This document shows, in pieces, positions 59,882 to 64,000 of a stretch of DNA of 64,000 bases. The stretch is from Chrysoperla carnea (lineage: Eukaryota; Arthropoda; Insecta; Neuroptera; Chrysopidae): NCBI RefSeq assembly GCF_905475395.1, contig NC_058339.1:12098001-12162000 (forward strand), in the 5' to 3' direction. The position numbers and the translations under genes were made by a program. A model generated the notes under the pieces. That model made no database searches and was not told where the DNA came from. It saw only the letters and a list, made by a program, of their open reading frames with translations. Position 1 is the first letter of the stretch. Every line of letters starts with the position of its first letter.

Positions 59882-61632
59882 TTGTAATTTGATATTTTTA
59901 TAATCGTAATTCAAACTAATTATTTTTTCTTGGAATTCAGACAAGTTTAAACATGTTCAAACAAGTTTGAACATGTTCAAACAAGTTTGAACTTGTAGCA
60001 GGATGATGATATCATATTTTTCAAGGTCAAATCAATTTCAACATATTCTTGAGAATAGCTGACACGTGTAAAATTATTTTAAGATCAAAGTCCATTCAAA
60101 CAAGTTTGAACATGTATTTTTATTATGTAAATTTCAAGTGTCATATTACATTGCTTAATCATAAAAAAAAAATATTAACATCCGGTCACGTGTTTTGACA
60201 CATGTAAAATTATTTCAAACAAGTTTGAACTTGTAACAAGATGATGATATCATATTTTTCAAGGTCAAATTAACATATTAATCATAAAAAAAAAAATATT
60301 AACATCCGGTCACGTGTTTTGACACATGTAAAATTATTTCAAACAAGTTTGAACTTGTAACAAGATGATGATATCATATTTTTCAAGGTCAAATTAACAT
60401 ATTCTTGAAAATTGCTGACACGTGTAAAATTATTTTAAGATCAAAGTCCATTCAAACAAGTTTGAACATGTATTTTTATTATGTAAATTTCAAGTGTCAT
60501 ATTACATTGCTAATTCAATAAAAAAAAAATATTAACATCCGGTCACGTGTCTTGAATTTTATCATGTCTACTTAAAGTGTCAAATTACAATATTTTTCAA
60601 GGTTAGATGATATCTATTTCAACATATTCTTGAAAATTGCAGACTCATAATATTCTTTTCTTGGAATTCAGATTTGCAAATTATTATCTAACACGTTCAA
60701 GTGTCATATTACATTGCTTAATCATAAAAAAATATTAGCATCCGGTCACGTGTTTTGACACATGTAAAATTATTTCAAACAAGTTTGAACTTGTTACAAG
60801 ATGATGATATCATATTTTTCAAGGTCAAATTAACATATTCTTGAAAATTGCTGACTTGTGTAAAATTATTTTAAGATCAAAGTCCATTCAAACAAGTTTG
60901 AACATGTATTTTGATTATGAAAATTTCAAGTGTCATATTACATTGCTTAATCATAAAAAAATATTAACATCCGGTCACGTATCTTGAATTTTATCATGTA
61001 TAAAGTGTCAAATTACAATATTTTTCAAGGTCAAATTAACATATTCTTGAAAATTGCTGACTAATGTCAACGTCCCACCCCCCGTTCACTCTCCGCCACT
61101 ATTGGTCAAAGCCAATGACGTCACCTGGTAATTTCCCGTTTATGCTTAGGCAGCCATTATTCTCCTCCACCACACCTCCCGACGCCATCTTGATTTTTAC
61201 AGTGCTACTATTGGTCAAAGCCAATGACGTCATCAATGCTTAGGCAGCCATTATTCCCCAACACCACACCTCCCGACGCCATCTTGATTTACTATTGGTC
61301 AATGCCGAGGTTTCCAACATTCACCTAGGTTTGCCCTTTTTGGAAAAGTGTACCATACTTTGGGCTCGATTATCTAACGTCCAATTCCCGCCCCCTTTAA
61401 CCCCCACTTCCAAAACCGCGCCCACCACTTTAAGCCCCACTTCCGCCAAGAAACACACTAACGCTCTGTCAGCCACGCCCCACCACACCTCCCAACGCCA
61501 TCTTGATTTACTATTGGTCAATGACGTCATCTATCCCCTCCAACTTCCGAGGTTTCCAACATTCACCTAGGTTTGCCCTTTTTTGAAAAGTGTACCATTC
61601 TTTTGGGCTGAAACATACATGACTCTTCTACT
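59882..61632 (-). repeat. Polinton right terminal inverted repeat
   Basis: Inverse counterpart of the left end. The inner array (59882-61065) has the same 230-bp-type units with CACGTGACCGGATG and palindromes. The outer GC-rich block (61065-61632) has CGCCATCTTG, ACTATTGGTCAA and TGACGTCA modules and 'gggctcgattatctaacgtc'. The number of array units and outer modules differs from the left end, so the two arms have shuffled units since or before insertion. Confidence 0.85.
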
Positions 61633-61638
61633 TCCATC

Positions 61639-62050
61639 CGTCCGTCCGTCCGTCTGTGGACACGATAACTCAAAAACGAAAAAAGATATCGAGCTGAAAT
61701 TTTTACAACGTTCTCAGGACGTAAAAAGTCAGGTCGAGTTCGAAAATGAGCATCATAGGCCAATTGGGTCTTGGGTCTGTAAGACCCATCTTGTAAACCG
61801 TTAGAGATAGAACAAAAGTTTAAATGTAAAAAATTTTTCTTATAAAAAAATAAACAACTTTTGTTTGAAACATTTTTTCGTAAACATCACTGTTTACCCG
61901 TGAGGGCGCCAATTAGGCGGAAATTTTATAATATGTACTATACTTGATTATCAGTTATGTATGTGTCACATGTTTGTATGTGTTATGTGATAAAGAAATC
62001 AACACTGACTTTGCATGGTATTTCAACAATTGTTTGTTTTCACTTGTTTA
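61639..62050 (+). repeat. Interspersed repeat A, right part of the split copy
   Basis: Continues the copy begun at 46849: GTCC run, 'ggacacgataactcaaaaac', 'gagctgaaatttttacaacg', 'ccgttagagatagaacaaaa', 'acccgtgagggcgccaatta', 'tgtttgttttcacttgttt'. Closely matches 26015-26445. Confidence 0.8.
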
Positions 62051-64000
62051 AATGTGCGTTTATCAGAGAAGCCCGATCACTATTGGTTTCATTACCTTAT
62101 TTAATTTATTTTTAATGTTATTTATTATATTAATATGGCATGTTATTCAAACTTGAAACCGGGGCAAAACTCTTTCAAACATCCATAAAGCCTCCAGAAG
62201 ATAAATATTTGGGAGCACCTTTTTTATATACATAGATACCACTTATACACCTGTGTTTCCTAATTAGTCAACCAGTATTGTACATTGCACTTAATAATAA
62301 GAAAGCATATTATACACGGATGAAACTCTTATTGGCTATAGTTTACAATATGCACATATGAAAAGTACAAATAACGGAGTTGATTGTTTTAACACCCGGC
62401 GCCTAGATATCAGAACCACAGAGCTCAAATTTGAAATCTAAAGAACTTACAACATCAAATCTTGAAAAGAGCAGACAAAATGATCAAATAAATACGATTT
62501 TCATAATTTTTGGGTCAAAATTACCTTAGAAAATAAGTTTTATTAAAATTTGGAAAGAGAAAATTTTTTCTAGTTTTTACATTTTTTCCAAGGGTACCTC
62601 TTAAGAAAATCGTAAGAATTCGATGAAAAATAATTTTCTCCAATTTTCGTGAAAACATCAATTTAGGCTAATTTTGACCTGACGAAAACAATTCCGCCGT
62701 TGCGTTGAGAATAGTAGTTCTCGAAGTATCAGCACCACAGGTCTCAAATTTGAAATCCAAAGGTTTCAAAATATGAACTAGTTAATTCTTAAGATTGTAA
62801 ATTTACAGAAAAGGCTAAAATATGGTCGTAGTTGAAGATGCTCACAAATCCGGTCAGAGATTCTCCGAATCAAGTATGGCTTGCATTCGATTTTTATGTA
62901 CAGCGTCTGGATTATTAGACAATCTTACAAAATAAACACAAACAAGAAATTGTTTACAAAATTAATTAAGTTTAATTACGTTTGAGTACAAAAAAATGCT
63001 ATCAAAGAATAAATAAATTTTTATATAATATAAAGCGTAGAGCAAGCATGTAATTAAATTTTACCTTTTGTTCCTAAATTATATTCATAAAGATAATAAA
63101 ACTTAATACTGATTTGAAACACACAATAGGGGAAGGTGGCCTATAATGATCCTCCTAGGAAAAAAATATAATTTATAACCAAACTTATTCAACATATGAA
63201 CAAGATCGAATACTTTTGGTTTCTTTGTTTAAGTGTTACAATACTGGCATGCATGTCAACCCTAGTAGCTGCGTTGGTTAAGCCGTCACAACGAAAAATT
63301 AATTTAATTAATGTTCTGATGAGTTATGGGCTGGTTTAGTCCATGGTATATGCATGAAGTAGATGCACTCAGCCTCAGAAAATAATTGAGGAGCTGATAA
63401 ATGAAATTATCAGCAGAAAATATCATAAAATATATATGGTATCACAATGGGTTTTATATACTAAGTGTGTCTTTCGGGGCAGCCAATATAATTTAATCCA
63501 ACCTTTGTATAAAAAATGTATGCAAAAACATTCAACATGTGTTACGTCTTTAAGTAGGTACACCAAAGCTATTTTCTATAGGTAATGATTGTTTCTACGG
63601 AACCCTGAACGGGAAAATTCTAAAAATTTTACGACTACAACTTTTGAAAGGTCATCAAACTTGATAATTTTAAGGCACTTTTATTACGTCTATATTATCT
63701 CAAAAATGCTAATAATAATGTACAGGTATATAAACATTTAATATGTGTGGAATACCAACACATTAAAATAAAATTTATGTTCTTTTGTAGGTACAATAAA
63801 TGTGTACACTATTTGTACTTCTTATGACTGTGTCAAAATAACAATATATGAAAAATATCAAGAACTTTGTCTTTGCCCAGCATTATTATTCAAATCAGCA
63901 ATCATTTTTAAACTGTATTTTACAAATAATGCATTGACGTTAGAGTTATATAGACTGAGTGTCAAACGATTTTAAGCGTACCAACATCTGACGTAATTGC
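62051..64000. other. Right flank, no gene recognised
   Basis: AT-rich. A degenerate direct repeat places 'tatcagaaccacagagctca' at about 62410 and 'tatcagcaccacaggtctca' at about 62729, each followed by 'aatttgaaatc'. A SINE-like segment lies at 63255-63425. Otherwise nothing is recognised. Confidence 0.45.
63255..63425 (+). mobile_element. Possible SINE
   Basis: 'tagtagctgcgttggttaag' then 'ccgtcacaacg' resembles a tRNA-type A-box region. The far end carries 'cactcagcctcag', 'attgaggagctgataa' and 'ttatcagcag', a short stem-loop typical of some SINE tails. No convincing B box was found. Confidence 0.3.

Larger units (their letters stand above)
46998..61632. mobile_element. Polinton (Maverick) element, incomplete
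   Basis: About 14.6 kb. It begins AGTAGAAGAGTCATG and ends CATGACTCTTCTACT, the AG...CT termini expected for Polintons. The direct flanks are TCCATC at 46992-46997 and TCCATC at 61633-61638, a perfect 6-bp target duplication as known for the family. Long terminal inverted repeats (about 1.4 and 1.75 kb) enclose a protein-primed polymerase B, a packaging ATPase, a PLA2-domain protein, a protease piece, two integrase tails and three unknown genes. No capsid gene or integrase core was recognised. It looks broken, with on the order of five lesions. The exact target duplication and still readily alignable ends argue for a fairly recent insertion, but no distance was computed. Confidence 0.92.

Noticed and set aside
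61295-61570. 91-codon proline- and threonine-rich frame in the right terminal repeat, and its mirror at 47060-47281.
   Set aside because: Both lie in the GC-rich motif array of the Polinton ends and translate the repeated modules; no initiation context or family.
47060-61600. Possibility that the repeated units form a CRISPR-like array.
   Set aside because: Spacers are not unique: whole units of roughly 230 bp repeat and the context is a eukaryotic transposon terminus.

Overview
The window is animal nuclear DNA, almost certainly from an insect. It is strongly AT-rich, its genes have short GT-AG introns, the gene set is insect-like (epsin, deoxyhypusine hydroxylase, RpL38, a globin, trehalose/sugar-type MFS transporters), and many short interspersed elements fill the spaces. 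The order cannot be fixed from the sequence alone.

Layout. 1-4447: an epsin gene (+), with a possible 33-nt microexon and a small inverted-repeat element in one intron. 4448-11136: gene-poor, with decayed repeats. 11137-17579: a compact housekeeping cluster of Protein C10 (-), deoxyhypusine hydroxylase (+) and ribosomal protein L38 (+). Two RpL38 introns each carry a copy of the same H/ACA-type snoRNA. 17580-19632: a TTAA-flanked MITE and a tRNA-derived SINE. 19633-20651: a globin gene (-) whose two coding introns fit the ancestral B12.2 and G7.0 positions. A possible extra 5' exon lies 3.4 kb further out. 20657-38008: about 17 kb with no recognisable gene, rich in interspersed repeats, palindromes and LINE remnants. 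38009-45225: two MFS sugar-porter paralogues, head to tail on the minus strand. 46998-61632: a 14.6-kb Polinton/Maverick fossil, with AG...CT ends, long terminal inverted repeats and a perfect 6-bp target duplication. It sits inside an older interspersed repeat that recurs three more times in the window. 61639-64000: the other half of that repeat, then unassigned sequence.

The Polinton carries a protein-primed DNA polymerase B, a packaging ATPase, a PLA2-domain virion protein, a piece of adenain-like protease, two integrase chromodomain tails in opposite orientation, and three small genes of unknown function. No capsid gene and no integrase core were recognised, so it is incomplete and broken (on the order of five lesions). 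Its termini are unusual: a GC-rich outer block repeats CRE, CCAAT and YY1-type motifs, and an inner block is a tandem array of units of roughly 230 bp containing palindromes.

The host genes do not form a pathway. They are housekeeping genes (endocytosis, eIF5A hypusination, ribosome, haem binding) plus membrane sugar transport. The most informative signals are the paired snoRNAs with a compensatory base change, the globin intron positions, and the architecture of the Polinton ends and interior.
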